Of a stretch of 64,000 bases of DNA, positions 24,498-33,406 are shown piece after piece; within the stretch, counting starts at the first letter, position 1; the number at the start of each line of letters is the position of its first letter. Made by a program: the position numbers and the translations under genes. The stretch is from assembly GCA_913056125.1 (NCBI GenBank), contig CAJXNC010000005.1, positions 1-64,000 of the forward strand. Direction: 5' to 3'. The notes below the pieces were generated by a model. It ran no database searches, had not been told where the DNA came from, and saw nothing but the letters and a program-made list of their open reading frames with translations. Origin of the DNA: an uncultured Altererythrobacter sp. Lineage in GTDB: Bacteria; Pseudomonadota; Alphaproteobacteria; Sphingomonadales; Sphingomonadaceae.

Positions 24498-25220
24498 ATG
24501 GCACGCGTGGCAATCGTAACCGGCGGAACCAGAGGCATCGGTCGCGCCATTTGCGAAGCGCTCAAGGCAGACGGAATGTCCGTCGTCGCCAATTATGCCG
24601 GCAATGAGGAGAAGGCGCGGGCCTTTACCGAGGAAACCGGCATCCCGGCCTACAAGTGGAATGTCGGCGATCACGAGGCGACGCTGGAAGGCTGCGCCAA
24701 GGTGGCCGAGGATGTCGGCCCGATCGACGTACTGGTAAACAATGCCGGCATCACCCGCGACGGTACCTTGCTCAAGATGAGCTATGACGACTGGACCGAC
24801 GTGCTGCGCATCAATCTTGGCGGCTGTTTCAATATGGCCAAGGCCTGTTTCCCGCACATGCGCGACCAGAAATGGGGCCGAATCGTCAATATCGGTTCGA
24901 TCAACGGCCAGGCCGGACAGTACGGCCAGGTAAATTACGCTGCAGCGAAAAGCGGCATCCACGGCTTCACCAAGGCACTGGCCCAGGAAGGCGCGCGTTT
25001 CGCCGTCACCGTGAACGCGATCGCTCCGGGCTATATCGATACCGACATGGTAGCTGCAGTGCCTGAAAACGTGCTTGAGAAGATCGTCGCCAAGATTCCC
25101 GTCGGCCGCCTTGGCCATGCTGACGAGATAGCCCGCGGCGTCAGCTTCCTCGCATCCGAGGATGGCGGATTCATCACCGGATCGACTCTGTCGATCAATG
25201 GTGGCCAGCACATGTATTGA
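24498..25220 (+). CDS. phbB: Acetoacetyl-CoA reductase
   Basis: NADPH-dependent reductase making (R)-3-hydroxybutyryl-CoA for polyhydroxybutyrate. 240-residue classical SDR: cofactor motif GGTRGIG, NNAGITRDG, and catalytic Ser134, Tyr147 and Lys151 (NIGSINGQ, VNYAAAKSG). The N-terminal VAIVTGGTRGIGRAICEAL and C-terminal FITGSTLSINGGQHMY are typical of PhaB rather than FabG. The thiolase and synthase genes are not adjacent. Good ribosome site AAGGGG. Confidence 0.93.
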   Translation: MARVAIVTGGTRGIGRAICEALKADGMSVVANYAGNEEKARAFTEETGIPAYKWNVGDHEATLEGCAKVAEDVGPIDVLVNNAGITRDGTLLKMSYDDWTDVLRINLGGCFNMAKACFPHMRDQKWGRIVNIGSINGQAGQYGQVNYAAAKSGIHGFTKALAQEGARFAVTVNAIAPGYIDTDMVAAVPENVLEKIVAKIPVGRLGHADEIARGVSFLASEDGGFITGSTLSINGGQHMY

Positions 25221-25224
25221 GGCG

Positions 25225-25254
25225 AAAGGCGGGTCGCGATCACGGCCCGCCTTT
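25225..25254. terminator. Bidirectional terminator between phbB and the HTH gene
   Basis: AAAGGCGGG and CCCGCCTTT flank a 12-base loop, giving A/T tails on both strands between two convergent genes. It can serve both. Confidence 0.75.
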
Positions 25255-25269
25255 CCCTGATCCCTGCGC

Positions 25270-26040
25270 TCAGGAAATCCAGATTCCTGCCACTTTCCAG
25301 CTGCCATCCTCGCGCACGAAGGTAACCGTTTCGATCGCTTCGGGGCGGTTCTGGTAGCTGGCGCGGAAGCGCACGATTTCATAGCCCGCAAGCGGCGCAG
25401 GTACCCAGGCCTGGCCGATCAGGTCGCGCGAGAGCACAGGCCCCAGAAGATCGCGTACCTCCTGCGAGACTGAAGACCATTGCTCGACAGAGTTGAGCCG
25501 GCGGAACTCGCTGTCAGTACGTTCATAGGCATCGTCCCAGCGCTGTGCGTCGACCAGCGCCAGGAAGTCGTGCGCTTCGCGGGACAATTCGGTTTGCGGA
25601 GCCGTTTGGGCGGCATTGGCCGCCTCTTCGCCTGAACCGGTGGCGGCGGTCTGCGACATTCCCAGTGCGAGAGTGATCAGAAGTAGCGACATGACAGTTA
25701 GTCCTCCGACTATTTGGACGAATCTCGGCCTCGTCCAATGGCCATCCTGCGATGGCCCTTCATGTCCCACGCCGGCGGCACCGCCCGCATCCCCCAATTC
25801 CTTGTCTGCAAGAATACTGGGGGCCTCCCCTTCATGCTCAAGCAGGAGGCGCGCAGCTTCGCGGCTGCTCGATACGGCCATCTTCCGCCGCGCCTGCCGC
25901 AGGCGCTCATTCACCGTGTGGACGGAGATATCGAGATGGCTTGCCAGCGATTTTGCGTCATAGCCGCGCACGACAAGGCGAAGCGTCTGCTTTTCCTTTT
26001 CGGTGAGTGCCTGGCATCCCTCTGACATTCGCTCGCCCAT
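25270..26040 (-). CDS. Membrane-anchored LuxR-type HTH protein with DUF4019
   Basis: A 256-residue protein in three parts: an N-terminal LuxR/GerE-type helix-turn-helix (about 10-70; LTEKEKQTLRLVVRGYDAKS and ISVHTVNERLRQARR), a single membrane helix (about 120-142), and a C-terminal DUF4019 domain (about 160-256) expected in the periplasm. The layout is like ToxR/CadC one-component regulators that sense outside and bind DNA inside. Targets are unknown; the divergent ribbon-helix-helix gene is one candidate. Start could also be the ATG four codons later. Confidence 0.85.
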   Translation of the reverse strand: MGERMSEGCQALTEKEKQTLRLVVRGYDAKSLASHLDISVHTVNERLRQARRKMAVSSSREAARLLLEHEGEAPSILADKELGDAGGAAGVGHEGPSQDGHWTRPRFVQIVGGLTVMSLLLITLALGMSQTAATGSGEEAANAAQTAPQTELSREAHDFLALVDAQRWDDAYERTDSEFRRLNSVEQWSSVSQEVRDLLGPVLSRDLIGQAWVPAPLAGYEIVRFRASYQNRPEAIETVTFVREDGSWKVAGIWIS

Positions 26041-26140
26041 GTCGTTATCGGTTGGTATGGCCGGTCTAGGTGGAGCGGGTCACGCCATCCACCCCAAAAA
26101 AATCGTAATGTCCTACAAGCGAACCAGCACACACTATTCC

Positions 26141-26371
26141 ATGACCACACTCTACCATCCTCCGGTCAAGCACTCGGTCGAGATTGCCGGACACAAGACC
26201 TCGATCAGTCTCGAACCGATCTTCTGGGAATTGCTGCAGGCTCGCGCGGCGGAAGAGGAAATCCCCGTCAATGCGTTGATCGCGCGCATCGATGCCGAAC
26301 GAATCCTCGCGGAAAACCCACCGGGCCTCGCCAGTGCAATCCGGGTCTGGCTGGTCGCGGAAATGACTTGA
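26141..26371 (+). CDS. Ribbon-helix-helix domain protein
   Basis: A 76-residue protein with the RHH pattern: a strand (HSVEIAGHKTSISLE) followed by two helices (PIFWELLQARAAEE, PVNALIARIDAERI) and a short tail with NPPGLASAIRVWL. This is the arc-like DNA-binding family common in alphaproteobacteria. The start is uncertain: ATG 26141 gives the normal length; ATG 26108 adds 11 residues. Neither has a good ribosome site. Confidence 0.85.
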   Translation: MTTLYHPPVKHSVEIAGHKTSISLEPIFWELLQARAAEEEIPVNALIARIDAERILAENPPGLASAIRVWLVAEMT

Positions 26372-26438
26372 GGCAATGTGGCGGCACAGGGAAGATGGCC
26401 ATTGACCACGCTCCCGCCTTCTCCCTATTCCATTGAGC

Positions 26439-27320
26439 ATGAGCGAAAAAAAGCCAATCCGCAAAGCCGTATTCCCCGTTGCCGGGCTGGGCACGCGCTT
26501 CCTCCCCGCGACCAAGGCGATCCCCAAGGAATTGCTGCCGATCGTCGACAGACCGCTGATCCAGTACGCGGTCGACGAAGCACGCGAGGCGGGGATCGAG
26601 CAGATGATTTTCGTCACCGGACGCGGCAAGACGGCCATCGTCGAGCATTTCGATGTCGCCTACGAACTCGAAAACACGATGACGGCTCGCGGCAAGTCGC
26701 TTGCCGTGCTGGAGCCGACGCGGGCCACGCCGGGCGACATCATTACCGTTCGCCAGCAAGTGCCCATGGGCCTTGGCCACGCCATCTGGTGCGCCCGCGC
26801 CATTGTCGGGGACGAGCCCTTCGCCATCATGCTGCCCGACGAACTGATGGTCGGTGCGCCGGGTGCCGGCTGCATGAAGCAGATGGTCGACGCCTATAAC
26901 GACGTGGGCGGAAACCTGATTTCGGTGCTCGAAGTGCCGATGGAGGACGTGTCCAGCTATGGCGTGATCGATCCCGGCGCATCGAGTGGTGCGCTGACCG
27001 AAGTGAAGGGCCTGGTCGAGAAGCCGCCCGTTGCCCAAGCGCCTTCCAACAAGATCATTTCCGGCCGCTACATTCTCCAGCCCGAGGTGATGCGCACGCT
27101 CGAAAACCAGGGCGAGGGCGCCGGCGGGGAGATCCAGTTGACCGATGCCATGGCGCGCATGATCGGATCGCAACCCTTCCACGCCGTGACCTTTGACGGC
27201 CGTCGCTTCGATTGCGGCAGCAAGACCGGCTTTGTCGAGGCAACCCTGGCACTGGCGCTCGAGCGCGAGGATATGGGTGCCGAAGTGCGCGAGATCGCCA
27301 CACGCCTGCTCGCCAGCTGA
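26439..27320 (+). CDS. galU: UTP--glucose-1-phosphate uridylyltransferase
   Basis: Makes UDP-glucose for envelope sugars. 293 residues from ATG 26439 (a TTG two codons earlier is also in frame). GalU signature GLGTRFLPATKAIPKELLP and the later VEKPP and GRYILQPEVM segments are present. Probably co-functional with the rfb genes and the GtrA/UGM operon in envelope polysaccharide supply. Confidence 0.96.
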   Translation: MSEKKPIRKAVFPVAGLGTRFLPATKAIPKELLPIVDRPLIQYAVDEAREAGIEQMIFVTGRGKTAIVEHFDVAYELENTMTARGKSLAVLEPTRATPGDIITVRQQVPMGLGHAIWCARAIVGDEPFAIMLPDELMVGAPGAGCMKQMVDAYNDVGGNLISVLEVPMEDVSSYGVIDPGASSGALTEVKGLVEKPPVAQAPSNKIISGRYILQPEVMRTLENQGEGAGGEIQLTDAMARMIGSQPFHAVTFDGRRFDCGSKTGFVEATLALALEREDMGAEVREIATRLLAS

Positions 27321-27341
27321 TCTGCCCCGGCAGCTCAAACA

Positions 27342-27368
27342 AAGAGGGCGGCCACTGGCCGCCCTTTT
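27342..27368. terminator. Terminator between galU and the M23 peptidase
   Basis: GGGCGGCC and GGCCGCCC form a perfect 8-bp stem with an ACT loop, an A-rich left flank and TTTT on the right, between convergent genes. Usable from both strands. Confidence 0.85.
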
Positions 27369-27390
27369 CGTATCCAGATTGCGTTCGGCC

Positions 27391-28089
27391 TTATTCCGGG
27401 CCGCCGATCGCGCCTTCTTCCTGGTTGAGCGAAGCGTAGCCCGCCGTCATGTAAGGCAAGGGATTGACCGATTCATCGCCGATCCGCACTTCGTAATGAA
27501 GGTGCGGGCCGGTCGAGCGGCCGGTTGATCCGACATAGCCGATCAGGTCGCCCTTCTGGACAACATCGCCCTCGGAGACGGTGTAGGAGGACAGGTGGGC
27601 ATAACGCGTGTGCAAATCGCCACCATGTTCGATGCGAACGTAATTGCCGTAGCTGCCAAAGCGTTCGGCCTGTCCGACACGGCCGTCTGCCGTGGCGTAG
27701 ACCGGCGTACCGCGCGGCGCGGCGAGATCGACACCGTGATGCTGGCGGCGCTGACGCAGGATCGGGTGATCGCGCATGCCGTAACTGCTGGTCAGGTGCA
27801 GGATATCGAGCGGCATGCGCGAGGGCACGGCCACGCTGGCCTGCGGAGCAGGAGCGACGAGGCCGGTACGGGTAACGCGGCCGCCATTGTCCAAAGCTTC
27901 CCAGCTGGCGAACAATTCGCTGAATTCCTCGTCGCCGATCTGGGCGACATCCTGGCTGATAGTGCTTGTTTCGATCACGCCGGCGAACTGTGCGCTGGTC
28001 TGCTGCGAAACGAGATTTTCCTGTGCAAGGGCGGGAGTTGCGCCAAGAGCAAGGCTGGCAACAACGCCGAGTGCGGACTTGATGATCAT
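27391..28089 (-). CDS. M23-family zinc metallopeptidase
   Basis: Secreted peptidoglycan hydrolase or LytM-like regulator of 232 residues. Signal peptide ends near TPALAQ (residue 22). The LytM domain has HHGVDLAAPRGTPVYATADG with the zinc His and Asp, and GPHLHYEVRIGD with the HxH motif, so the active site is complete. Likely substrate is the peptide cross-link of peptidoglycan. The 150-bp upstream gap holds a GC hairpin (28147-28160) but no gene. Confidence 0.92.
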   Translation of the reverse strand: MIIKSALGVVASLALGATPALAQENLVSQQTSAQFAGVIETSTISQDVAQIGDEEFSELFASWEALDNGGRVTRTGLVAPAPQASVAVPSRMPLDILHLTSSYGMRDHPILRQRRQHHGVDLAAPRGTPVYATADGRVGQAERFGSYGNYVRIEHGGDLHTRYAHLSSYTVSEGDVVQKGDLIGYVGSTGRSTGPHLHYEVRIGDESVNPLPYMTAGYASLNQEEGAIGGPE

Positions 28090-28239
28090 ACGACCCCTTT
28101 GTCTTCAGTGCCTTGCCGGCACCTTGTCCAACTCGCCGGACCCCCTGCCCCTTGCGGGGCCCCTGTCCGAAACTTTTTCGATTGCACCGGAACCTTCGGC
28201 GCCATCACGTGTTGTCAGGGTTACGTGGCGAAAAGTTAA

Positions 28240-29028
28240 TTAGGCAAGTGCGGCGTAGAGTTCGCGCGGTAGACCGGCTGCAAGACGCGCCGAGTCGTTA
28301 AACGGTGGCTTAATTATCCCCCGGAAGTGCCGTTTCACGAGCATTTTCCAGCAGTTTTCGGCGTTTTCGCCTCGCCGGTCGCAAATCTTCGAGAAATGGG
28401 TTGAACCCGCACGGACGTGGCGGATTTCGTCGTCAAGGATTCGTTCGAGGATTCTGGCACCTTGTTCGTCGCCCTGAGCGCGCGCTCGGTCGAGCATCGC
28501 CGGGGTCACGTCGAGGCCGCGCGCTTCGAGCACCATCGGCACCACGGCGAGCCGCGCAAGGACATCTCCGCGCGTCTCATACGCGGCATCCCAAAGTCCG
28601 GAATGGGCGGGCAAGTCTCCATAGGCCACCCCCATCCGGTGCAGTTTTCTTTCGATCAGGGCGAAGTGCATCGCCTCATCCGCCGCGACATGGAGGAAGT
28701 CTCCTATGAAGGCTTTATCCATCCTGGCGCCGAAACGCCCGACCATGTCGAGTGCAAGATCGATGGCGACAAATTCGATATGGGCCAGTGAATGCCACAG
28801 CGCGATGCGATTTTTCTCCGAGCCGCCGCGTCCGCGCTTGGACATTTGCGAAGGCGGCAGCAGCTCGAGCTGTGCCGGCCATTGAGGCCGGTCGGGCATT
28901 TCGACTGCAAATCCCGGGCGAAGCGCGCCGCGACGCCAGTCTCGCACCAGCTTGCGCGTCGCCTTGACCTTGGCGCGCGGCTCGCCCGTGAGCAGGGCAG
29001 CACGTATGGCCTGCGACAGGTCCTCCAT
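28240..29028 (-). CDS. DUF455 ferritin-like protein
   Basis: A 262-residue helical protein of the DUF455 family, with a ferritin-like di-metal pattern: HIEFVAIDLALD, AADEAMHFALIE and LDDEIRHVRAG, each giving Glu/His ligands on a helix. Related di-iron proteins hydroxylate tRNA (MiaE type) or act as oxidases, but the substrate of DUF455 is not established. It begins eight bp after bcp, within the glnE-bcp transcription unit. Confidence 0.87.
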   Translation of the reverse strand: MEDLSQAIRAALLTGEPRAKVKATRKLVRDWRRGALRPGFAVEMPDRPQWPAQLELLPPSQMSKRGRGGSEKNRIALWHSLAHIEFVAIDLALDMVGRFGARMDKAFIGDFLHVAADEAMHFALIERKLHRMGVAYGDLPAHSGLWDAAYETRGDVLARLAVVPMVLEARGLDVTPAMLDRARAQGDEQGARILERILDDEIRHVRAGSTHFSKICDRRGENAENCWKMLVKRHFRGIIKPPFNDSARLAAGLPRELYAALA

Positions 29029-29036
29029 CGCCGGAG

Positions 29037-29513
29037 CTAAAGCGCCTTTGCCGTCTCGAGCACTTCGGCGGCGTGACCCTTCACCTTCACCTTGGGCCAG
29101 ATGCGGGCGATCTTGCCATCGGCGTCGACGAGGTAGGTGCTGCGGACCATTCCCATGAAAGACTTGCCGTACATCTTCTTCTCTGCCCAGACACCCAGCG
29201 CATCGGACAGGCCGCCCTCTTCCGCATCAGTCGCGAGCGGGGCCTTGAGGTCGTGCTTGGCAATGAAGTTCTGGTGCTTCTTGGCCGAATCCTTGCTTAC
29301 GCCGAGAAGCTTGGTCCCTGCGGCTTCGAAGTCCGCCGAAAGCTCCGAGAAATCCTTGTTCTCGATCGTACAGCCGGGCGTGTTGTCCTTGGGATAGAAG
29401 AAGACGACCAGCTTGCTGCCCTTGAAGTCGGACGGCTTCACGCTGCCGCCTTCGGGAGTTTCCATCGCCACATCGGGCATGGCATCGCCAATCGTGGGCC
29501 AATCACTCATCAT
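29037..29513 (-). CDS. bcp: BCP-type peroxiredoxin lacking the resolving Cys
   Basis: Thioredoxin-dependent thiol peroxidase of the BCP/PrxQ group, about 158 residues. The peroxidatic Cys is in NTPGCTIENKDF. The position five residues later, a resolving Cys in the E. coli type, is Lys here, and no other Cys exists in the protein, so it must act as a 1-Cys enzyme. Start ATG at 29513 (or 29510) overlaps the glnE stop and follows GGAGAT; the longer upstream frame is not needed. Confidence 0.92.
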   Translation of the reverse strand: MMSDWPTIGDAMPDVAMETPEGGSVKPSDFKGSKLVVFFYPKDNTPGCTIENKDFSELSADFEAAGTKLLGVSKDSAKKHQNFIAKHDLKAPLATDAEEGGLSDALGVWAEKKMYGKSFMGMVRSTYLVDADGKIARIWPKVKVKGHAAEVLETAKAL

Positions 29514-32173
29514 TCGATCTCCAATATCTCGTCGAAATGGCGCTGCCATTGTTCGGCAACCGCCCTGCGCGCCGCAGCAAGCCGTTTGAGCAGCGCTTCG
29601 TAATCGTCCTGCCGACATGCAGCTGCCAGTGCAATACGGGCACTGGGCGGTGGCTCAACGCTATCGGGCGCGAGCAGTCGCGCCGCGACCAGCAAACGCG
29701 CCATGAAGGAGAAATGCTCGACGAGCTCGCCGGGCAGCAAGCCTGCCGCCGAGAGCTCGCCTATAGCAGCCTCGATGGCTGGATCATGGGCAATCCGCTC
29801 GCGCAATTGCAGGTAATGGACAAGAAATTCGCAATCCACGAGCCCGCCGCGCAGCAGCTTGGCATCGAGCGGGCCGCGCGGTTGCTTGTGCCTGGCCATT
29901 TCACCGCGCATCTTGAGGATATCGGCCTTCAGGGCGGCGGGATCGCGCTCCTTCTCCAGCACATCGTGGATGATATCGGACAGTTTCGCCCGGACCGAAG
30001 CAGAACCGTAGAGCGGCCGCGCCCGACACAGTGCCATATGCTCCCAAGTCCACGCTTCCTCGTGCTGGTACTTGGCGAAACTCTCCAGGCTGACGGCCAG
30101 CGGTCCCTGGTTGCCCTGCGGTCGCAGGCGCGTATCGATCTCGTAGAGTGCGCCTTCGGCCGTCGGCACGCTGAGCGCGGCCGTCACCCGCGTGGCGAGG
30201 CGGTTGTAATAGAGCGAGGATGTAAGCGGGCGCCTGCCATCGGATTCCTCGCCAAACCCGCCGCTGAAAAGGTAGACGACATCGAGATCGGAAGCATTGG
30301 TCAGCGCGCCGCCGCCAAAGCGGCCTAGGCCCAGCACGCACAACTCGCTTCCGGCAATGCGTCCGTGATTGCGCTCGAATTCGGCGGTCGCTGCATCGGC
30401 CCCGGTCTGCAGTGCCGCTTCGGCGACGCGGCACAGGCCTTCGGCAATCTCGAGCGGATCATGCACACCCTCGATCAGCTGCACGCCGAGGGCAAAACGC
30501 TCTTCGCCGACAATGTGGCGGATCTGGTCGAGCTGCGATTCGTAGTCGTCGTCCTCGCAGCGCGCCATCTTCCGAGACAGTTCCTCGACAGTCCCAGGCA
30601 GGTCGAGCGCGCTGGTATCGATCAGCGCATCGAGCAGTTCGGGGCGCCGCGCCAGTTCGTCGGCCAGCGGCTGGGCGAGGGTGAGAACGCGCAGCACCTG
30701 TTCGAGCAGGCCGGGCCGCTGCTCGAATAAGCGAAATAGGTTAATTGCCGTTGGCAAACGTGCCAAAAGGGTTTCCCACCGCGCGATTGCCCGGTCCGGG
30801 TCCGCGGCACTACCAAGTGCCTCGTAGAGATCCGGCAAGATGGCATGCAGCGCCTTTCGAGCCTCGACCCCTCTCAGCGCGCGAATGGTCTCGCGCCAAT
30901 TGTCGACCCGCTGCATGAAATCGGCAGGGATTCCGCCCGTCTCGTCCTTCACCGTGCCATCGCGGCTCGGCTCGTCCTGGCCTAGCAATTCGGTGTAGAT
31001 TGCCGCGACCTGGCTGCACACCTCGCGCAGGTCGGCGATGAGCGCCTGGCCGTCGGCAAATCCGTCAAGCCGCGCAACATTGTCGAGCGCATCCGCCGAG
31101 TGCGGCAATTCGTGTGTCTGCTTGTCGTCCACCATCTGCAGGCGGTGTTCGGCCACGCGCAGCCGGTCATAAGCATTGCCCAGCACCTGCGCATTTTCCG
31201 CCGGGATAATGCCCTCGCGCGCCAAAGCATCGAGCGCCGCGCGTGTCCCCTTGCAGCGCAGCCCCGGCATACGCCCGCCATAAATGAGCTGGTGCGTCTG
31301 GGCGTAGAATTCGATCTCGCGAATGCCGCCACGCCCGCGCTTGAGGTCAAAACCCGGCCCGGGTTCGAGCGGACCGGCATAGGCCTCGCGAATACGAGCG
31401 GTCAGGCGGCGGATTTCCTCGATGGCGGTAAAGTCGAGGCTGCGCCGCCAGACGAATGGCCTGATCTGCTCGAGAAAATGCTCGCCGGCTTCGATGTCCC
31501 CGCCGGCAGCCCGCGCCCTTATATAGGCCGCCCTTTCCCAAGCGAGGGCAGAGCTTTCGTAATGGCTGAGCGCAGCATTGAAGGAGATCGCCAGCGGGCT
31601 GACTTCGGAAGCCGGTCGCAGCCGCAAGTCGACGCGAAAAACATAGCCCTCGCTCGTCTGGTGCGAGAGCAGTTCGACCAGCGTGCGGGCATAGCGCTGC
31701 GCCGCCTCGCCCGGCTCGTCCCTGTCGCGCCGCGGGAGCGTTTCAGGATCGAACAGCAGGATCGGATCGATGTCCGAGCTGTAGTTGAGTTCACCCGCAC
31801 CCTGCTTGCCGAGCGCGATGGCGACGAAACCTCGCGGCTCGCAATCGGGCATCCGCTTGAGGATTGCCGCCTTGATCGCCCGGTCGAGCGCGCGATCGGC
31901 AAAATCGGACAATTCCCCCGTTACCCGGGCAACGGGGAAGGCCCCGGCAAGATCGCCTATGCCCAGCGAGAGCGCCAGCCCCAGCCGCTCGCGCCGCAGC
32001 GCCACGCCGGTATCATCCTCGCCCGAACCAAGCGCCTTGGCCGCCTGTAGCGCCTCTTCGCCCTCGCCTCTGGCGAGCAATCCGGCGATATCCGGCAGGC
32101 GCTGCATTGCGAGCGCGAGAAAGGGCGAATGCTTCTGCGCCCTGTCGATTGCCGATTCCCACTGACCTTGCAT
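29510..32173 (-). CDS. glnE: Glutamine-synthetase adenylyltransferase/deadenylylase
   Basis: Bifunctional enzyme controlling glutamine synthetase by adding or removing AMP, under PII control. About 887 residues from ATG 32173. Two nucleotidyltransferase domains are clear: the deadenylylase half with GELNYSSDIDPILLFD and the adenylylase half with GALTNASDLDVVYLF, each carrying DxD. The frame stays open another 185 codons upstream, but that part mirrors the agmatine deiminase gene and ends in low-quality sequence, so I place the start at 32173. Coupled to bcp by overlapping stop/start. Confidence 0.95.
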   Translation of the reverse strand: MQGQWESAIDRAQKHSPFLALAMQRLPDIAGLLARGEGEEALQAAKALGSGEDDTGVALRRERLGLALSLGIGDLAGAFPVARVTGELSDFADRALDRAIKAAILKRMPDCEPRGFVAIALGKQGAGELNYSSDIDPILLFDPETLPRRDRDEPGEAAQRYARTLVELLSHQTSEGYVFRVDLRLRPASEVSPLAISFNAALSHYESSALAWERAAYIRARAAGGDIEAGEHFLEQIRPFVWRRSLDFTAIEEIRRLTARIREAYAGPLEPGPGFDLKRGRGGIREIEFYAQTHQLIYGGRMPGLRCKGTRAALDALAREGIIPAENAQVLGNAYDRLRVAEHRLQMVDDKQTHELPHSADALDNVARLDGFADGQALIADLREVCSQVAAIYTELLGQDEPSRDGTVKDETGGIPADFMQRVDNWRETIRALRGVEARKALHAILPDLYEALGSAADPDRAIARWETLLARLPTAINLFRLFEQRPGLLEQVLRVLTLAQPLADELARRPELLDALIDTSALDLPGTVEELSRKMARCEDDDYESQLDQIRHIVGEERFALGVQLIEGVHDPLEIAEGLCRVAEAALQTGADAATAEFERNHGRIAGSELCVLGLGRFGGGALTNASDLDVVYLFSGGFGEESDGRRPLTSSLYYNRLATRVTAALSVPTAEGALYEIDTRLRPQGNQGPLAVSLESFAKYQHEEAWTWEHMALCRARPLYGSASVRAKLSDIIHDVLEKERDPAALKADILKMRGEMARHKQPRGPLDAKLLRGGLVDCEFLVHYLQLRERIAHDPAIEAAIGELSAAGLLPGELVEHFSFMARLLVAARLLAPDSVEPPPSARIALAAACRQDDYEALLKRLAAARRAVAEQWQRHFDEILEIE

Positions 32174-32254
32174 GGCTGGAGTGACTGCATTGCCCAAGCC
32201 CCAAGGGCAAGGCCCCGCTTGCGGTGAAGCCCCGGCTTTGCCAGAGGCGAGTGC

Positions 32255-33238
32255 ATGACCATGCGCATGCCCGCCGAATGGACCGAACAGGACTGGATCT
32301 GGATCGGCTTCCCCGCCGCAGCCGATTTGTGGGAGAGCGACCTTGCCCCTGCGCAGGAGCAGGTGGCCGCTTTCGCCAACGCCATTGCCGAAACGGGCCA
32401 GCAGGTTCGCCTTGTCGTACGCGACGAGCTGGCCGAGGCGCGGGCGCGCGCGTTGGCCCATGATTCGATCCTTTTCGAACAGCATCCCTATGGAGACATC
32501 TGGCTGCGCGACACCGGACCGCTGACGCTGTTGGGGAAGGGCAGGCGCGCTGCCCGTCGCTTCGGCTTCAATGGCTGGGGCGGAAAGTACCTCCTCGATG
32601 GCGACCAGGATACCGGTCCATCCATGGTCGAGGCCGGCATGCTCGACGACCTCGGCAAGGCGGACTGGGTCCTCGAGGGCGGCGCAGTCGATACCGACGG
32701 GACCGGCCTTGTCGTCACCACCGAGCAATGCCTGCTCAATGCGAACCGCAATCCGTCGCTGACCCGTGCCGACATCGAAATGCGGCTAGAACGCGACCTC
32801 GGATTCAACCGCGTGCTCTGGCTCGGCAATGGCCTGCTCGGCGACCATACGGACGGCCATGTCGACAATCTTGCCCGCTTCGTTGCGCCGGGCAAACTCG
32901 CTGTCCCGCAAGCCACGACTTCCGACGATCCCAATGCCGCAACCTATGAAGATGCCGCCGCCCGTGCCGCGGCTTTCGGCCTGGAGGTGGCGCGCATCCC
33001 TTCACCCGGCGCCATGGGCGAAAGCGAGGACATCGAGCCCGCCAGCTACATGAATTTCGTCATCGCCAACGAGGTCGTCGTCGTGCCGATCTATGGCTCG
33101 GATCAGGACGATGCCGCCGTGGCCGCCATCGACGCGCTGTTTCCCGGGCGCAAGACAGTGGGCCTGCGCGCCGATGCCGTGCTGACCGGCGGCGGCAGCT
33201 TCCATTGCTGCAGCCAGCACGTGCCCAGCCTGCCCTAG
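32255..33238 (+). CDS. Agmatine deiminase family protein
   Basis: Pentein-fold hydrolase of 327 residues that converts agmatine to N-carbamoylputrescine and ammonia. Conserved catalytic parts are LRDTGP near the N-terminus, GDHTDGHVDNLARFV with the active His, and GGSFHCC with the nucleophilic Cys near the C-terminus. The partner hydrolase (AguB) is not adjacent. Three in-frame ATGs (32255, 32261, 32267) could start it. Divergent from glnE, giving another nitrogen-related neighbour. Confidence 0.9.
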   Translation: MTMRMPAEWTEQDWIWIGFPAAADLWESDLAPAQEQVAAFANAIAETGQQVRLVVRDELAEARARALAHDSILFEQHPYGDIWLRDTGPLTLLGKGRRAARRFGFNGWGGKYLLDGDQDTGPSMVEAGMLDDLGKADWVLEGGAVDTDGTGLVVTTEQCLLNANRNPSLTRADIEMRLERDLGFNRVLWLGNGLLGDHTDGHVDNLARFVAPGKLAVPQATTSDDPNAATYEDAAARAAAFGLEVARIPSPGAMGESEDIEPASYMNFVIANEVVVVPIYGSDQDDAAVAAIDALFPGRKTVGLRADAVLTGGGSFHCCSQHVPSLP

Positions 33239-33283
33239 CGAGAGGTTAACGTTTCGTTAGGGAATGGAGCGGAGAATGGAGGC

Positions 33284-33406
33284 ATGAGCCAGGCCATTGC
33301 CCACACCCGCCGGATCGCCTTCGACAGCGTCGAAATCGCTCGCTTTGCGATTGTCAGCGCCTGCGGTTGTGCCCTGATCGCGGCCGGCGCCGTCCTGCCG
33401 CTCTAA
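33284..33406 (+). CDS. Predicted 40-residue membrane protein
   Basis: ATG at 33284 follows an ATGGAGGC ribosome site and opens a 40-codon frame ending TAA at 33404-33406. The N-terminal half is polar and basic (AIAHTRRIAFDSVEIARF); the C-terminal half is a single hydrophobic helix (AIVSACGCALIAAGAVLPL). Size, ribosome site and topology support a real small membrane protein. No known function. The agmatine deiminase gene ends 45 bp upstream. Confidence 0.55.
   Translation: MSQAIAHTRRIAFDSVEIARFAIVSACGCALIAAGAVLPL

Noticed and set aside
26003-26140. Longer N-terminus of the ribbon-helix-helix protein
   Set aside because: Would overlap the divergent HTH gene and adds sequence not typical of the family.
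28147-28160. GCCCC/GGGGC hairpin upstream of the M23 gene as terminator
   Set aside because: No T-run on either strand; insufficient for a call.
32174-32728. 185-codon N-terminal extension of glnE
   Set aside because: Lies opposite the real agmatine deiminase gene and shows no GlnE similarity.
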